From Semisulcospira habei (taxonomy: Eukaryota; Mollusca; Gastropoda; Semisulcospiridae): a stretch of DNA of 64,000 bases. This document shows positions 1-11,440 of this stretch, in pieces (position 1 is the first letter of the stretch; every line of letters begins with the position of its first letter). Below the pieces are notes generated by a model. That model worked only from the letters and a program-made list of their open reading frames with translations. It was not told the DNA's origin and did not search any database. The DNA lies in assembly GCA_036245525.1 (NCBI GenBank), contig BTPG01000003.1, forward strand, positions 156,071,621 through 156,135,620, in the 5' to 3' direction. The translations under genes and the position numbers were made by a program.

Positions 1-6
1 GTGTCA

Positions 7-73
7 GCAAGAGGCATAGATCCTCATGAGCCCCCGCAAATGCGGGGGGCTCATGAGGATCTATACCTCTTGC
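7..73. mobile_element. Family A palindromic element
   Basis: Near-perfect snap-back palindrome with arms of about 31 bases and a 4-base loop. The left flank is cut by the window edge. The right flank runs through the family's CTCGGCA end to TTAA near 111-114. One arm mismatch is present (CTATACC against GGCATAG). Confidence 0.9.
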
Positions 74-311
74 AGTTGGATGGTGTTCACGTTTCTCGGC
101 ACTGAAAGTGTTAATAGCGAACGATGATGTTGCACTTCCCAGAGGCTCGTGCAGCCCAGTTTTCGATTTTTGCAGCCTCAGAGCTTAGTCTCAACATCAT
201 TCCCATGTTGAGTCATTTCAGTTGCATTCTCTTTTATTACATTTAATTTTTGTAGCAGAAATAGTTGTAATAGGAAAATCTGTGTTAATCAGTTTAGTGC
301 TTGCACATAAT

Positions 312-439
<128 letters not shown>

Positions 440-656
440 CAATGAATCAATGAATCAATGAATCTTTATTTTACAACGGTGAAGATATTAACACAGTGAC
501 TATGTCATTTTTCGTACCTGCCGTTGCTACAACTACGACTAACTAAGTACAAAATATACATAAAACCGGCAGGGACATCAAAGCACAGTGATACAAAATA
601 TATAGTCCACTAAACACAAACACGCGCATACGCCGCGCACAAACGCACTCACGCGT

Positions 657-659
<3 letters not shown>

Positions 660-710
<51 letters not shown>

Positions 711-740
711 ACGCACACGCACATACACATACACATGATT
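660..740. repeat. (CA)n microsatellite in a LINE 3' UTR
   Basis: CA repeat followed by CGCACA and TACACA variants. It lies between the RT stop codon and the LINE 3' tail, so it belongs to the retrotransposon copy rather than being an independent locus. Confidence 0.9.
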
Positions 741-788
741 GTTAGAATATACACGTACATTCGTGTGTCTACGAATAACTAGATATTA

Positions 789-1646
789 TTATTTGAGTAA
801 TGTCAGATACCTATAAAGACTTGCCTTGAAACGAGATAATGTCGGAGTGGCTTTAACGTGATGTGGGAGTGAGTTCCACAGTGTGGAACCCGCAAATGAC
901 AAAGTAGATTTAAATATATCTATTCGGGGTTTTGGAACAATATAAAGACCCCTCATGTTCCCATAGCAGGAATCTGATTTTTTAAACAACTCTGTTAGAC
1001 ATTCTGGAGCGCTATGGTTCCACACTTTAAACATCAGTACCCCTTTGTTATATTTAAAATTATTTTGAAGGGGCAGGGATCCAGCTTTACTGAGTTTTTC
1101 CTCGGTCGTCAAGTGCGGGTCGGGAAGAATTAATTTTGCCATTCTCCTATGTAAAGAATTTAGTCTTTTTAAGTGGACATCACTGCAACAATCCCACACC
1201 GTTGATGCGTAGTTTATATGTGACATGATGTGTGCATTACTGAACAATTTTCTGGTTTCACTATCTGTGTAATACTTTAATTTCGATAACATAAAGACAT
1301 TTCTCGAGACCGTTTTACAGACATTGTCAATGTGCATCTGCCACCTCAGCTGATTATCAATTGTGACCCCCAATAGACGATGTTCGGCTACCTGTTCTAT
1401 GATGTCGTCGCCGCGTGATAGATTAAGCTTTAAAGGTTTTAACTGGTCCTTTTGGCGTGTTGCAATAATCATAGATTTTGTTTTAGTAGGATGCAGAATC
1501 ATTGAGTTGACTTTACATCATGCTGATATATCGTCGAGACTTTTTTGAAGGCCGTTTTCAACTTCACGTATGTCTTTGTTAGCTGTGTGGATTGAGGTAT
1601 CATCGGCGAACATATCACACTGTGTTGCTTCGTAGGTGAGACTTAG

Positions 1647-1650
<4 letters not shown>
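789..1650 (-). pseudogene. Reverse transcriptase C-terminal part (LINE)
   Basis: Encodes the end of a non-LTR reverse transcriptase, the enzyme that copies LINE RNA into DNA at the target site. The minus-strand frame opens with LPLSLTYEATQ at the truncation point. It contains the catalytic box FADD, then meets one in-frame TGA near 1503-1505 where a tryptophan would be expected. It continues for 237 residues through LGVTIDNQLRW, KLILPDPHLTTEEK and STLWNSLPHHVK to the stop. These are thumb and C-terminal motifs of CR1/L2-type enzymes. The endonuclease and the N-terminal RT are missing, so the copy is dead. Fragments at 16680-16930 and 34272-34480 encode related C-termini. Confidence 0.85.
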
Positions 1651-1652
<2 letters not shown>

Positions 1653-1713
<61 letters not shown>

Positions 1714-1754
1714 GAGAGAAAGAGAGAAAGAGAGAAAGAGAGAGAGAGAGAGAT
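1653..1754. repeat. (GA)n and (GAAAGA)n microsatellite
   Basis: GA units with interspersed GAAAGAGA variants. It lies at the 5' truncation point of the LINE at 438-1650. Confidence 0.95.
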
Positions 1755-2040
<286 letters not shown>

Positions 2041-2295
2041 TAACCCTTTGACATGTCTCTTGTAGACGTCTAGCGTTCGCCTTACCCCGGCATTTTAGGA
2101 GTTAAACGACAGAGAGAGGCTTTCTATCATGTTCTCTTTTTGTCGTACACACGCCTACATTGTTAGTGTTTTCCATTGGCACCAGGTTTTCAGGCAGGGG
2201 AGGGTCAGTGTAAAACACCGGTACTGTATACAGTGCCGGCGGCTGCATGTACCCGTTCACTTCAGATAAAAAAAAAAGTGAACACCACCTAACTT

Positions 2296-2361
2296 GCAAG
2301 AGGTACAGATCCTCATGAGCCCCCGCAGTTGCGGGGGCTCATGAGGATCTGTACCTCTTGC
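2296..2361. mobile_element. Family A palindromic element
   Basis: Perfect 31-base arms. Relative to the common arm, GGCATAG is replaced by GGTACAG and the opposite arm carries the matching CTGTACC, so both arms changed together. Flanks carry the family sequences GTGAACACCACC and CTTTGACGGCTGG. Confidence 0.93.
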
Positions 2362-2520
2362 TCAAACCGCTGTTCCTTTGACGGCTGGTAGTACTTTTAG
2401 AGTTGAACTGAACAAGTATTTAAAGAACACAGTCCGCGTCCACTGCTAGTTAAAGGATCTGATGTCGAAAGTGCACCTTTGGGTTAGCCGCAGAGCAGGC
2501 AGCGCTATGCTTTCACGCGA

Positions 2521-2925
2521 GACTGCTAAGATTTAAGATGGCTCATGAGAACTGCACGTGCGTTGATACTGGCCGCCGATGGTTTAAGCGCTAAGAGGGG
2601 GGAAACGAATACAGAGATGAAAACAGTCGTAGACTCCACACTATAAATACGGCCTTGTCTGACAGATACCCACCCCCCCCCCCCACACACACACACACAC
2701 ACACATGCATACACGCACACACACGCACAACCTCCTCGCCACCCTCCCACCACCACCCCTCCCCCCAAAAAAAAATAAATAAATAAATTAATTAAAAAAA
2801 TTAATAATAATAATAATAAACAAATAAATAAAATTTAAAAAAATAAATGAAACATTTAAAAATTAAATTAAATTTTAAAAAAGAACGAACCAACAAAGAA
2901 AGAAAGAAACAAACAACAACAACTG
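2521..2925. repeat. Low-complexity block, no gene
   Basis: C-tract, short (CA)n, CCACC units and an A-rich AAAT/AATA stretch at about 2766-2925. The protein-like frames across it are repeat artefacts. Confidence 0.85.
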
Positions 2926-3099
2926 AGGTCATGATGATTTATTCTCGTGCAGATGACTGAACGAACGAGTGAAAACGCGCACTCGTTTACAAACTGCGCG
3001 ACGCTTTTGCTTATGTCATAGATCACTTCGCTGCAGACTTTCTTAATTTGAAAAGACAAGGATAGCAAGTTTTTCAGCAGTTCCTCCAAGCCGATTTCT

Positions 3100-3165
3100 G
3101 CAGGAGGCATAGATTCTCATGAGCTCCTGCAGTCGCAGGGGCTCATGAGAATCTATGCCTCCTGC
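3100..3165. mobile_element. Family A palindromic element
   Basis: Palindrome beginning GCAGGAGGCATAGATTCTC. Two arm substitutions (AAG to AGG, and ATCC to ATTC) are mirrored in the second arm (CCTGC, GAATC). Confidence 0.92.
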
Positions 3166-3339
3166 AACAGTCACAAATTTACGTCCATATACCGAGGAAG
3201 CGGTGGCGGTTTGAGTGTAGGATTCTAGAGGGGAAATCATAATAATTCGAACGGGACGTATCCAAGGTTCCTCCAGAGTGACTATAATTATTCATCACTG
3301 AGTTTTACAGCCGAGCCGCACGTGTTTAAGTGGCCTCAT

Positions 3340-3552
3340 AAACTCATTCAGCCCGAAGCACTATTTCCCCAATTTTGGAGGCGTCATCTAACGACTACGC
3401 ACCTCTTGCAGGAGATGGATCGACCATGATAATTCAAGGGTAGTGCAAGATTAGCTTGGCGCCTGTCGGCGCCAAGCTAATCTGGCACTACCCTTGAATT
3501 ATCATGGTCGACCCATCTCCTGCTGTCGTGCGTCGGGGCTGAATGGGTTAAT
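3340..3552. mobile_element. Family B palindromic TTAA element
   Basis: About 213 bp with ends AACTCATTCAGCCCGAAG and CGGGGCTGAATGGGTTAA. The central hairpin at 3409-3523 has arms of about 55 bases around CTTGGCGCC. One terminal arm is longer (AATTTTGGAGGCGTCATC) than the other. Non-autonomous, with no coding capacity. Confidence 0.9.
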
Positions 3553-3580
3553 TAAACCACGTAGACGAGTCTAGTTCACT

Positions 3581-3771
3581 TTAACCCATATAACCCCATG
3601 GCCGCATTTCCCAAATTTTAGAGGTGTTACCTAACGACTATGTACCAGTTGCAGGAGATGGACTGTCCATGATAATTCAAGGCGCCATGCTAAACTGGCA
3701 CTAGCCTTGAATTATCAGGATCAGTCAAAATGCTGCTGTAGGGCGTCTACAATATCCTACTAAATGAGTTT
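3581..3771. mobile_element. Family B element, decayed
   Basis: Starts TTAACCCATATAACCCCATG and keeps the GAGGTGTTACCTAACGACTA flank. The core hairpin has lost part of its left arm and many pairs. Confidence 0.75.
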
Positions 3772-3837
3772 TAAAAAATTTTAAAAAGCAAAACCACTTT
3801 CATCTTCTAGATGGTGCGAAAACGATACCGGGTACTT

Positions 3838-3918
3838 TTAACTCTTTCGAGACCTGCCGCATCCGGATTCGCGACTTTACGCTGCGAATCCGGATGCGGC
3901 ACGTCTCGAAAGAGTTAA
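3838..3918. mobile_element. Family F palindromic TTAA element
   Basis: 81 bp from TTAACTCTTTCGAGAC to GTCTCGAAAGAGTTAA. The arms include CGCATCCGGATTCGC. Its final TTAA (3915-3918) is also the first TTAA of the family I element that follows. Confidence 0.9.
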
Positions 3919-4139
3919 CCATTATCATTCGGAATACACCAGTCTGTAATTATAAGGTTGAATAAAATAGTTCAAGGGTAGTGCCAGAATAGCTTGGCGC
4001 CTATGTGCGCCAAGATATTCTGTCACCATCCTTGAACTAAAGTCATTGGTCTATATCATTATCAGTACATACTGTAATGTAGCTTGCGTATGGCAGTGTA
4101 CAAATTTGAAGCTTTTAGCCTCAGGGTGATATGGGTTAA
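3915..4139 (-). mobile_element. Family I palindromic TTAA element
   Basis: About 225 bp. One end is TTAACCATTATCATTCGGAA and the other is CAGGGTGATATGGGTTAA. The shared core TTCAAGGGTAGTGCCAGAAT...CTTGGCGCC is off-centre. It lies inverted to the copy at 4314-4538. Confidence 0.88.
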
Positions 4140-4313
4140 TTACAAAGATGCTAGTTGTGTCCGTCATTTCTGAGTGTAAACGATCGTGAAGGCGCACAGT
4201 TGTTGTTGTTTTTTTCTTTTTCTTTTCTAGTGCACACTTTACGAGTGACCCTTAGAGGTATTTTAGGTAGAAAACTGTTTTCCAACTTGCACAAGAGAAG
4301 AATGTTGCATAGC

Positions 4314-4538
4314 TTAACCCATATCATACTGAGGCTAAAAGCTTCAGATTTGTACACTGCCACATGCAAGCTACATTATAGTACTTACAGATAAAAGGAT
4401 ATAGACCAATGGCTTTAATTCAAGGGTGGTCCTTGAATAGCTTGGCGCCTAGAGGCGCCAAGCTATTCTGGCACTACCCTTAACTATTTTAGTCAAACCT
4501 ATTTCATACACTGGTGTATTCCGAATGATAAGGGTTAA
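4314..4538 (+). mobile_element. Family I palindromic TTAA element
   Basis: Same family as 3915-4139 in opposite orientation, with about 174 bp between them. It starts TTAACCCATATCATACTGAG and ends CGAATGATAAGGGTTAA. The core keeps AGCTTGGCGCCTAGAGGCGC. Confidence 0.9.
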
Positions 4539-4690
4539 CTAGTGTGCACGTATTGGTTCAAGGTATCCGTCCTGTTAATTAATTTTGCGTTTCAGAATAC
4601 TAAAGGTGCTTGCTGGTTGCGTTACAGGAGTGATTTTTGGTCGGCGCTATTGTCTGTTTTAATGTAACCCCGACGTGGCCTCTATCGTTT

Positions 4691-4834
4691 TTAACCCTTT
4701 TCCTGCTACTGGACGCATATTTTGCTTCTGCATTCTGAGTTCATTCAAACGACCGAAAGCCACCACCGTCGAAGGAGCATGGATACAAATTAGTCTCAGC
4801 AAGAGGTGTAGTTCCTCTAGAGCCCCCGCAGTCG
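4691..4834 (+). mobile_element. Family A element, half copy
   Basis: The long flank is complete (TTAACCCTTTTCCTGCTACT, the ACGACC box and AAGGAGCATGGAT). The first palindrome arm is present, but the element stops at the loop near 4834. Confidence 0.8.
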
Positions 4835-5239
4835 AGATTGTGTGATTGTATGTTATAAGAAAAGATGCCTTGAAGAATCTGGTGTACCACCTGAGAAAGA
4901 CTGCGAGATGGTGTCGAATGCTCTTGTGAAATCTACAACAGATTTTGGAAGCGTTACACTTCTCCTCTTATGATACAGATAAGTAGCGTGTGGTTTCTCA
5001 CCTTATAAAAAAGATAAGTAGTTTATTGTACTTTTTGTATTTTGTGCCAAAATAACTTGAATATTTTATCAACACTACCAACTACCGTAAAAGCAACACT
5101 AGTTGACTACACTACTTTTAAACAGACTCATATCTATTGCTTGCCAATGGTTTCTCCGAAGAGGACAATTTACTACATTAAAGAAAAAAGTGTCACAATT
5201 GTATATGACATGAGATAAACATTCAGACAAACATTCAAT
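4835..5239. other. No gene seen
   Basis: AT-rich sequence. It contains two AGATAAGTAG motifs (about 4977 and 5022) that also occur in the family M repeat at 44440-44752, so part of it may be a decayed M copy. Nothing coding is recognised. Confidence 0.5.
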
Positions 5240-5406
5240 TTACTCATTCAGCTCGAAGGCCGAATTTCCCACATTTTGGAGGCGTCATCTAAAGACTATG
5301 CACCAGTTGCATTAGATGGATCGACCATGATAATTCTGGCACTACCCTTGAATTATCATGGTCGACCCATCTCCTGCGGTAGTGCGTCAGCGCTGAATAG
5401 GTTTTA
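5240..5406. mobile_element. Family B element with internal deletion
   Basis: Both ends and the long flank are intact, but most of one core arm is deleted, so ATAATTCTGGCACTACC joins directly. This shortens the hairpin. Confidence 0.85.
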
Positions 5407-5501
5407 AAAAAAATGTGCAAGCGTCGAATTGAGATTGTTTTTTGTTTGTTTTGTTTTGTTTTCTTTTGTTTTGTTTTTCCATTTTGAAGAAGGGTTGAGA
5501 A

Positions 5502-5603
5502 ACACGCTTAGGAAGGACAAGAGTACCACACAATGTATTACAGTCATTTTCGGGTTTTATTGTAATAAATTGTGTAATACTCTTATCTTTTTTACCTAAG
5601 CGT
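5502..5603. repeat. Family M imperfect inverted repeat
   Basis: ACACGCTTAGGAAGGACAAG is mirrored by CTTATC...CCTAAGCGT around a short loop. The sequence AGAAACACGCTTAG and the ACAATTTATTACA segment recur inside the elements at 14884-15520 and 44440-44752. Confidence 0.7.
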
Positions 5604-5783
5604 CCTTCTTTCTTTGTTGGGATTTTCTTTAGATTCTGAAAGACAGATTTTCAGGGGAGCTTAAGAGTAACATTTAGGAACGCAACTTATCTACCTGACC
5701 GATTAACCGCGCTTCTGTAAACTCCGTCTATCTGCCCGAGGCACAGATGTCGATGAGTTCGTGAGAGGTTGCGCCTTGTAGGT

Positions 5784-5848
5784 CACACTGGTTGTCTCTC
5801 TCGATTTGCTGCCGCGTGATCAGCGAGGCAAGGGAGGCAACCAGTGTG
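5784..5848. repeat. Family J palindrome
   Basis: CACACTGGTTGTCTCTCTCG pairs with the mirrored CAACCAGTGTG arm. A second copy lies at 35122-35190. No clear target duplication. Confidence 0.75.
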
Positions 5849-6007
5849 CTCATAGCTGGCACGTACGTTTCACAGTTGTTCTACCGACCAAGGTTGTGGG
5901 AGACCTTCGCTTGAGCCTAATTACAAAACCTGTCCAATCACGCCAGAACCTAGCCACACCTGGGGCGGAGCCAGCTGCGAACACCTTATAGATAGGAGGC
6001 AGGTATC

Positions 6008-6150
6008 AGTTGTATGAGTGAGCTTGAGTCCTGCGCAGGCCACTAAGCAAGGTGCTATCGCGGATCACCTTGCTTAGTGGCGTGCGCAGGACTCAAGCGG
6101 AACACTTTTCTCAGTGGCTTGCGCAGGCCTAAGCTCACTTATGCAACTGA
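6008..6150. repeat. Family H palindrome
   Basis: Starts AGTTGTATGAGTGAGCTTGA and ends AAGCTCACTTATGCAACT. It contains a nearly perfect inner palindrome around CACTAAGCAAGG and CCTTGCTTAGTG, plus an extra repeated half-arm (TTGCGCAGGC). Other copies are at 23273-23382 and 23639-23748. Confidence 0.85.
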
Positions 6151-6151
6151 G

Positions 6152-6443
6152 GTTGGTTGGTTAGTTCGGGGTTTAACGTCCACGGCACCGAAGTGATAGA
6201 GGACGGCCCTGACGGGCGGGTTATGGGGGACAGGGAAATCTATTACCTATGGAGTATGACCTGAACACTGATCGATTCAGGCGCACTGCAACTGTGCCAC
6301 TTTGATTTAAAAGGACCTTTCAACGGACATGCTATTGAACAAGCCCGTCTTTTTTCCCTGGGTTGCGGCGAGTCCAAGACCCAGCGATTTCCATCGTTCT
6401 CTTGCTCTTTGGCGCTTAACCCGCCTGCGCTATTTCGGACTCT
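6152..6443. mobile_element. Insertion flanked by a 10-bp direct repeat
   Basis: About 292 bp bounded by TGCAACTGAG on both sides (6142-6151 and 6444-6453). The first copy is the end of the family H palindrome, so this looks like an insertion with a target-site duplication. It starts with GTTGGTTGGTTAG. There are no obvious terminal inverted repeats, tRNA promoter boxes or coding frame, so its class is unknown. Confidence 0.6.
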
Positions 6444-6453
6444 TGCAACTGAG

Positions 6454-6902
6454 TTGAGGGTGGCTATTGTTTTTAACACGATTCCGAGCCAGTCGGGGCT
6501 GCTTGATCAAACGGCATAAATTATAAACCAGATCGCTCAAGGCCAGTGAGCTAATACACCGAGTCGATTTCTCAAACGATTATGACCAGTGTACGCATTC
6601 TGCACTGTATTCTGCTTAGCACGTCGTCAAATATTGGCCGATGCCACCGTCCGAAAATTTCAGAAGTGATGTTTTCGGAGTTGTCATAAGTGGTGCAGTC
6701 TGCTGCGAAGATTTTTTTTGCACCCTCGGCCGTGACAGCGTTTTGCTCTCACGACAATTACAATAACAGTGGCCCTGAATCATCTTTGTGCAAAGTAGCT
6801 CTCGGTAGGGTGGGTTCAGCCCGCCAGTTGCGAGAAACTTTTCCAAGCCAACAACTGCCAACCAGCTGTCCATCTGCACTGCAGCCAGATTTTGGCGTGG
6901 TG
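6454..6902. other. No gene seen
   Basis: Mixed-composition sequence without a recognised family. The open frames on both strands (up to 114 codons) show no domain I recognise. Confidence 0.5.
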
Positions 6903-7116
6903 TTAACTCATTCAGCCCTGACGCACTACAGCAGGAGATGGGTCGACCAGGATAATTCAAGGGTAGTGCCAGATTAGCTTGGCGCCTATCGGCGCCAAGC
7001 TAATCTGGCACTACCCTTGAATTATCATGGTCGATCCATCTCTTGCAACAGGTGCATAGTCGTTAGATGACGCCTCCAAAATTTGGGAAATACGTACTTC
7101 GGGCTGAATGAGTTAA
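6903..7116. mobile_element. Family B palindromic TTAA element
   Basis: About 214 bp from TTAACTCATTCAGCCCTGAC to GGGCTGAATGAGTTAA. The hairpin arms are about 55 bases with only scattered mismatches. It is the best complete B copy in the plus orientation. Confidence 0.92.
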
Positions 7117-7500
7117 AGATCAATCAAACAAAGCCGCTAAGATTATGACAGGCAGGTACTGGCTATTGAAAATTACGTGCAATACGACCCAGCATCTCTA
7201 AAGCTAGTGTGTTCAAGTACTTAGCTGGCTTAAATTGTTTTAATTTTTTTTTTTAATTTTTGCTGGTGTGTTATTTTGGATCTTACGGTTTATGGCAGTT
7301 AGTTCCAAAATCACGAAGCAATACATGTTTTTGTGGCAGTGCACAACTATGACTATGCGTCTTAGTCTTGTCTTTGAAACCACCGCTCTTTTCTTGCTGG
7401 TGTTTTTTTGGTTTTTGTTGTTGTTGTTGTTTTTTGTAACGGTTGCGTAAAACTGAAAGCAGAGGGAGGGGGCGGGCGGGGGGGGGGGGGGCAGAAATAA
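7117..7500. other. No gene seen
   Basis: AT-rich single-copy-looking sequence ending in a G-tract at about 7470-7491. No coding frame is recognised. Confidence 0.5.
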
Positions 7501-7503
7501 GAT

Positions 7504-7860
7504 GACTGAAGCAATGGATAGTGGACGGACGAACAATATGGAAGGATGGATGAGTTGGTGGGTGACTGGCTGTGTCCCGATGGCATGGATGGATGGATGG
7601 GCGGGCGGACGGGCAGGCAGGCCGGGCGGGCGGGCGGGCGGGCGGATGGGTGATTGGATGGATGGATGGATGGATGGATGGATGGATGGATGGGGCGGGC
7701 GGGCGGGCGGGCGGACCTATGGACGGACGGACGGAAGGATGGACGGACGGATAGATGGATGGATGGATGGTTGCACGGATGGAGGCATGGATGGACGGGC
7801 AGACGGATGGATTAATAGATATTCGGATGGACGGACAAACGTTTGGATGGACAGCAAACA
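7504..7860. repeat. GGAT/GGAC/GGCG tetranucleotide minisatellite
   Basis: About 350 bp of 4-base units GGAT, GGAC, GGCG and GGCA on the plus strand. The two longest GGAT runs sit at 7654-7692 and about 7750-7773. All six frames are open for long distances because of the repeat, not because of a gene. Confidence 0.92.
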
Positions 7861-7874
7861 ACAGATTCTTTAAC

Positions 7875-7878
<4 letters not shown>

Positions 7879-7959
<81 letters not shown>
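7879..7959. repeat. (GA)n microsatellite
   Basis: About 40 GA units just downstream of the GGAT minisatellite. Confidence 0.96.
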
Positions 7960-7961
<2 letters not shown>

Positions 7962-8289
7962 TGGAACGAACAGGATATTACTGATAAAAGAGAGAAAAGG
8001 ACAGGAAAGAAAACGATACCCACCTGTTGTGTAGACAGCCCTAAGCAGTGTGTGAAAGCCTTTCTGAGCCAGAGGCTTTGTTTGGGTGTCGGAAACAAAC
8101 CTACTTTTCTTGTCCGCCTTTTTCGCAAATATTTTGCTACCGAGCCTTTCCTCTAAGGCGCTTTCTCACACCCAACACCTAACCATCTACTAAGACCATA
8201 CACCTTATCACGTCTCCTGAATCCCTCCTTGAGGACATCTGCGTCTATGCCCTTTGTTTGCAGTGTAAATCAGAGGAGGGGTGTAGATG

Positions 8290-8332
8290 TGTGCTGGTCT
8301 GTGATTTTGGTCCAAAATCACAGACCAGCACA
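8290..8332. repeat. Family D palindrome, short form
   Basis: GTGTGCTGGTCTGTGATTTT pairs with its mirror and almost no loop. It lacks the inner CCTTACGGC segment of full copies such as 25404-25477. Confidence 0.85.
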
Positions 8333-8520
8333 CGTGGCATTCATCCAGTTCCCTATCGTGAATTAACCAAATCGGCTATTCTGCAATACACTGCCTGCAG
8401 TCTTAAGCCCCGTTTGCAAATTATGTCCAGTTTAACACTTAACTCATGCACATCTTTGTTTCTTATACCGAGGAGGCATGCGGATTTCAGTAATGTTTTT
8501 CTGCGTGCTACACTGTGGAC

Positions 8521-8577
8521 GATGGGGGGGGGGGTGGGGGAGGGGGGAGTGGGGGGGGAGGGGGGGAGGGGGGTGTT
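8521..8577. repeat. G-rich tract
   Basis: Runs of 4 to 10 G separated by T or A. The spacing could form G-quadruplexes, but runs this long are also prone to consensus errors. Confidence 0.8.
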
Positions 8578-8830
8578 TGATAACAGCCCGGATTTTTATT
8601 TGTAAACCCATGTTTTAGCACTGAAGGCACCTGGGAGAAACCATCACAAAAGGTAAGTCGCTCGACACGGCACTAGGAGACACATACTGCACGTAATGCT
8701 TCAAAACCCTGTTCTCCTGCCGGAGCGGTCCAATTGAGGTAACCGGTGTGGACATATAGATGACTGAATCATAATGCAACACTGAATGGAATAGTATTCA
8801 TGTCAGTGTCAGTGGCATAATTATGTCCTC

Positions 8831-9384
<554 letters not shown>

Positions 9385-9510
9385 AGCGGACTACGTACGC
9401 ACTTGGTGACACATTGATGAATGAAACACTGTGGGATAATTCTCTTACTAAACGGCTTTCCACATGATCAAAAAGAATAGCCACAATTCTGCTGTGAACA
9501 TCAGCCGTTC

Positions 9511-9554
9511 ACAAGAGGCATAGATCCTTATGGGCTCCCGCAATATGCCTCTTG
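9511..9554. mobile_element. Family A palindrome, truncated
   Basis: The left arm runs to CTCCCGCAATATG and then joins the outer part of the right arm (GCCTCTTGC). The inner right arm is missing. Confidence 0.7.
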
Positions 9555-10209
9555 CTTGCTTATCGTCCATTTTTCCAGACGGAGGAGGTGGCTGAGTGTT
9601 TAGCTTACGATGAACTCGGAAACAGTGCAGTCATATACTGTTTCCTGTTTTGACCGCAAAGCCTGGTGGGCGGATGATAAAGCTGAGGCCCTTTTCCTAG
9701 ACAGATATATGGCAATGTTGTGAGTGGGTGCGACCTTATACTGTTGTAATATTTGGAGAGAAACGATCCACACCATTTGCGGGCACACCATCTTATTTCT
9801 CACGGCTATTTTCTTTCTCAATGAATTTTTGCTCCATGTGACTCACGCCACTACTGTATCACCACAGGATTTGGAAGCGGGTTAAGTCCCTTGTGTGTGC
9901 ACGGGCTCCTAACGGCATAACGTATCGGTCAGGGGACATAACTCGTACACAACGTATTCGATTTTCTTCCCCTGTACAGTGTCTTTAGAGTGGTTCCACT
10001 TAAGCCATTGTATACATGCAAACACCAGCACACTTTGAAATGCCCGAGAACAAATTGTTGCAGACGAACATTTTTGTGTGTGCAGGCCTCTTCTTATACT
10101 AAATATGGGCTTGAATTTCACTCTCATCTAATAAAAAATATCTATGAAAATGACAGATGAGCTACATATTCGATGGTGTTTGCATGCAGTGCATGGGCGG
10201 CTCAGTTAC

Positions 10210-10495
10210 CTCGAGGGGCGGGGGGGGGGGGGGGTTCCAACTTTTTGTTTGGGACCTTCAACCTGACACAAAAGGCCTCCCCGACGCTAGACCTTGTTTC
10301 AGTGGCTGAAAAGTCAAACAATCAAAGGGGGGGGGGGGCGGGGGTGGTGGAGGGCGGGGGGGGGGGGGATAGCGTGTGTGTGTGTGTGTCAAACACCCCA
10401 AAAAGGGAAAATGGGACTTTGTAATAGCATTCAAAGAATTCTGGGTCGGGAGTGGGGGGGGGGGGGGGACCTGGACACCCCCCCCCCAGATCCGC
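10210..10495. repeat. Clustered G and C homopolymer tracts
   Basis: Several G runs of 8 to 16 bases, a C run at about 10478-10487 and a short (TG)n. No gene here. Confidence 0.8.
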
Positions 10496-10641
10496 CTCTG
10501 CAGTGTCGTAACTAACAATTCCGTCTTTTCACAAACCAGCCATTTTTTTGTGTCAGTTGCAAAAGCGACAAGAAATCTGTTTACATTCGTGGTCAGAATA
10601 TGTTATCCGAGGCTTAATTCATGAGGCGGTTATGAGCATTT

Positions 10642-11060
10642 AATAATAATAATGCATAGCATTTATATGGCGCATTTCTCATATTTATAATATAACTCAA
10701 TGCGCAGAATGTAGCCGCGAACTAAACCCAACAAGCACGCTCACGTGAATCACACGCATTCACTCACACATTGTACGTAAACACAGAAGATTCACGTGGT
10801 GCTAAGGGCAAGCTCAAGCGAGCTACTGACGGTATTTGGAAATCGTTTTGTATTTGAAATTTTATTAAGTTGGCTGAAACTGATACCAAAGTGGAGGGGG
10901 AGGAAGAGCCGGAGTACCCGGAGAAAGAACCCCCGACGGTCCGCCCGAATTAACGGTGACACTTACTAGAGGAGAAAAATCCGACGCCGGAACCCGGAAT
11001 CGAACCTCGCACCTTTAGCATTGGTGGCAGGCGCCTTAACCACTGCGCCACGGACCGCCC
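10642..11060 (-). mobile_element. tRNA-derived SINE
   Basis: Read on the minus strand, it begins GGGCGGTCCGTGGCGCAGTG. It carries a polymerase III A box TGGCGCAGTGGTTAAGG (11034-11050) and a B box GGTTCGATTCC (10996-11006). The body contains a CTCCGGGTACTCCGGC segment resembling central domains of invertebrate SINEs. The 3' end matches the LINE tail at 9316-9384 and finishes in ATT repeats. The element is about 419 bp and non-coding. Transcription would come from its own internal promoter, and mobility would depend on the partner LINE (known for SINEs). A possible 5-bp CATTT duplication flanks it but is too short to rely on. Confidence 0.9.
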
Positions 11061-11222
11061 CATTTCCTCTTGAGCTACATGTTCCAGGTTACTCACATAT
11101 CTGTTCCAGATCTTCAACCCGTTTTCTATTTCCTGGGGACACGGATTAATTCAAGCTATGACAAATTTAAATTAAACGCCAGTAATCCATCCTTGCAAGA
11201 AACACAGATATAAAAGAGGTAA

Positions 11223-11288
11223 GCAAGAGGCGAAAGACTCCATGAATCCCCACGGATACGAGGGCTCATGGAGTCATTTGCCTCTTGC
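11223..11288. mobile_element. Family A palindromic element, divergent
   Basis: The arms read GCAAGAGGCGAAAGACTCC and the mirrored GGAGTCATTTGCCTCTTGC. The change ATCCTC to ACTCC is matched on the other arm. Confidence 0.85.
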
Positions 11289-11440
11289 AGTTGGGTAATT
11301 TTTAAATTTTTACGGCGGTGAAGGGGTTCAGTAAACTAATTTTTTAAAAAAAATACTACAGCATCTCTTTCACCTCACTGCAAACTGCAATAGATGGATG
11401 GGTCCACCTTGTGATCGCTTTGACCTTTTTCAGTCTGCTT

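Noticed and set aside
2296..2361. Bacterial-type rho-independent terminators or riboswitches
   Set aside because: The hairpins are repeated transposable elements in a eukaryotic genome, with no adjoining genes.
7502..8156. Glycine/tryptophan-rich or [13 protein letters not shown] frames of up to 281 codons
   Set aside because: Translations of the GGAT/GGAC tetranucleotide minisatellite and an adjoining (GA)n.
10980..11060. Functional tRNA gene on the minus strand
   Set aside because: A and B boxes are present, but the sequence continues into a 350-bp body and a LINE-type tail.
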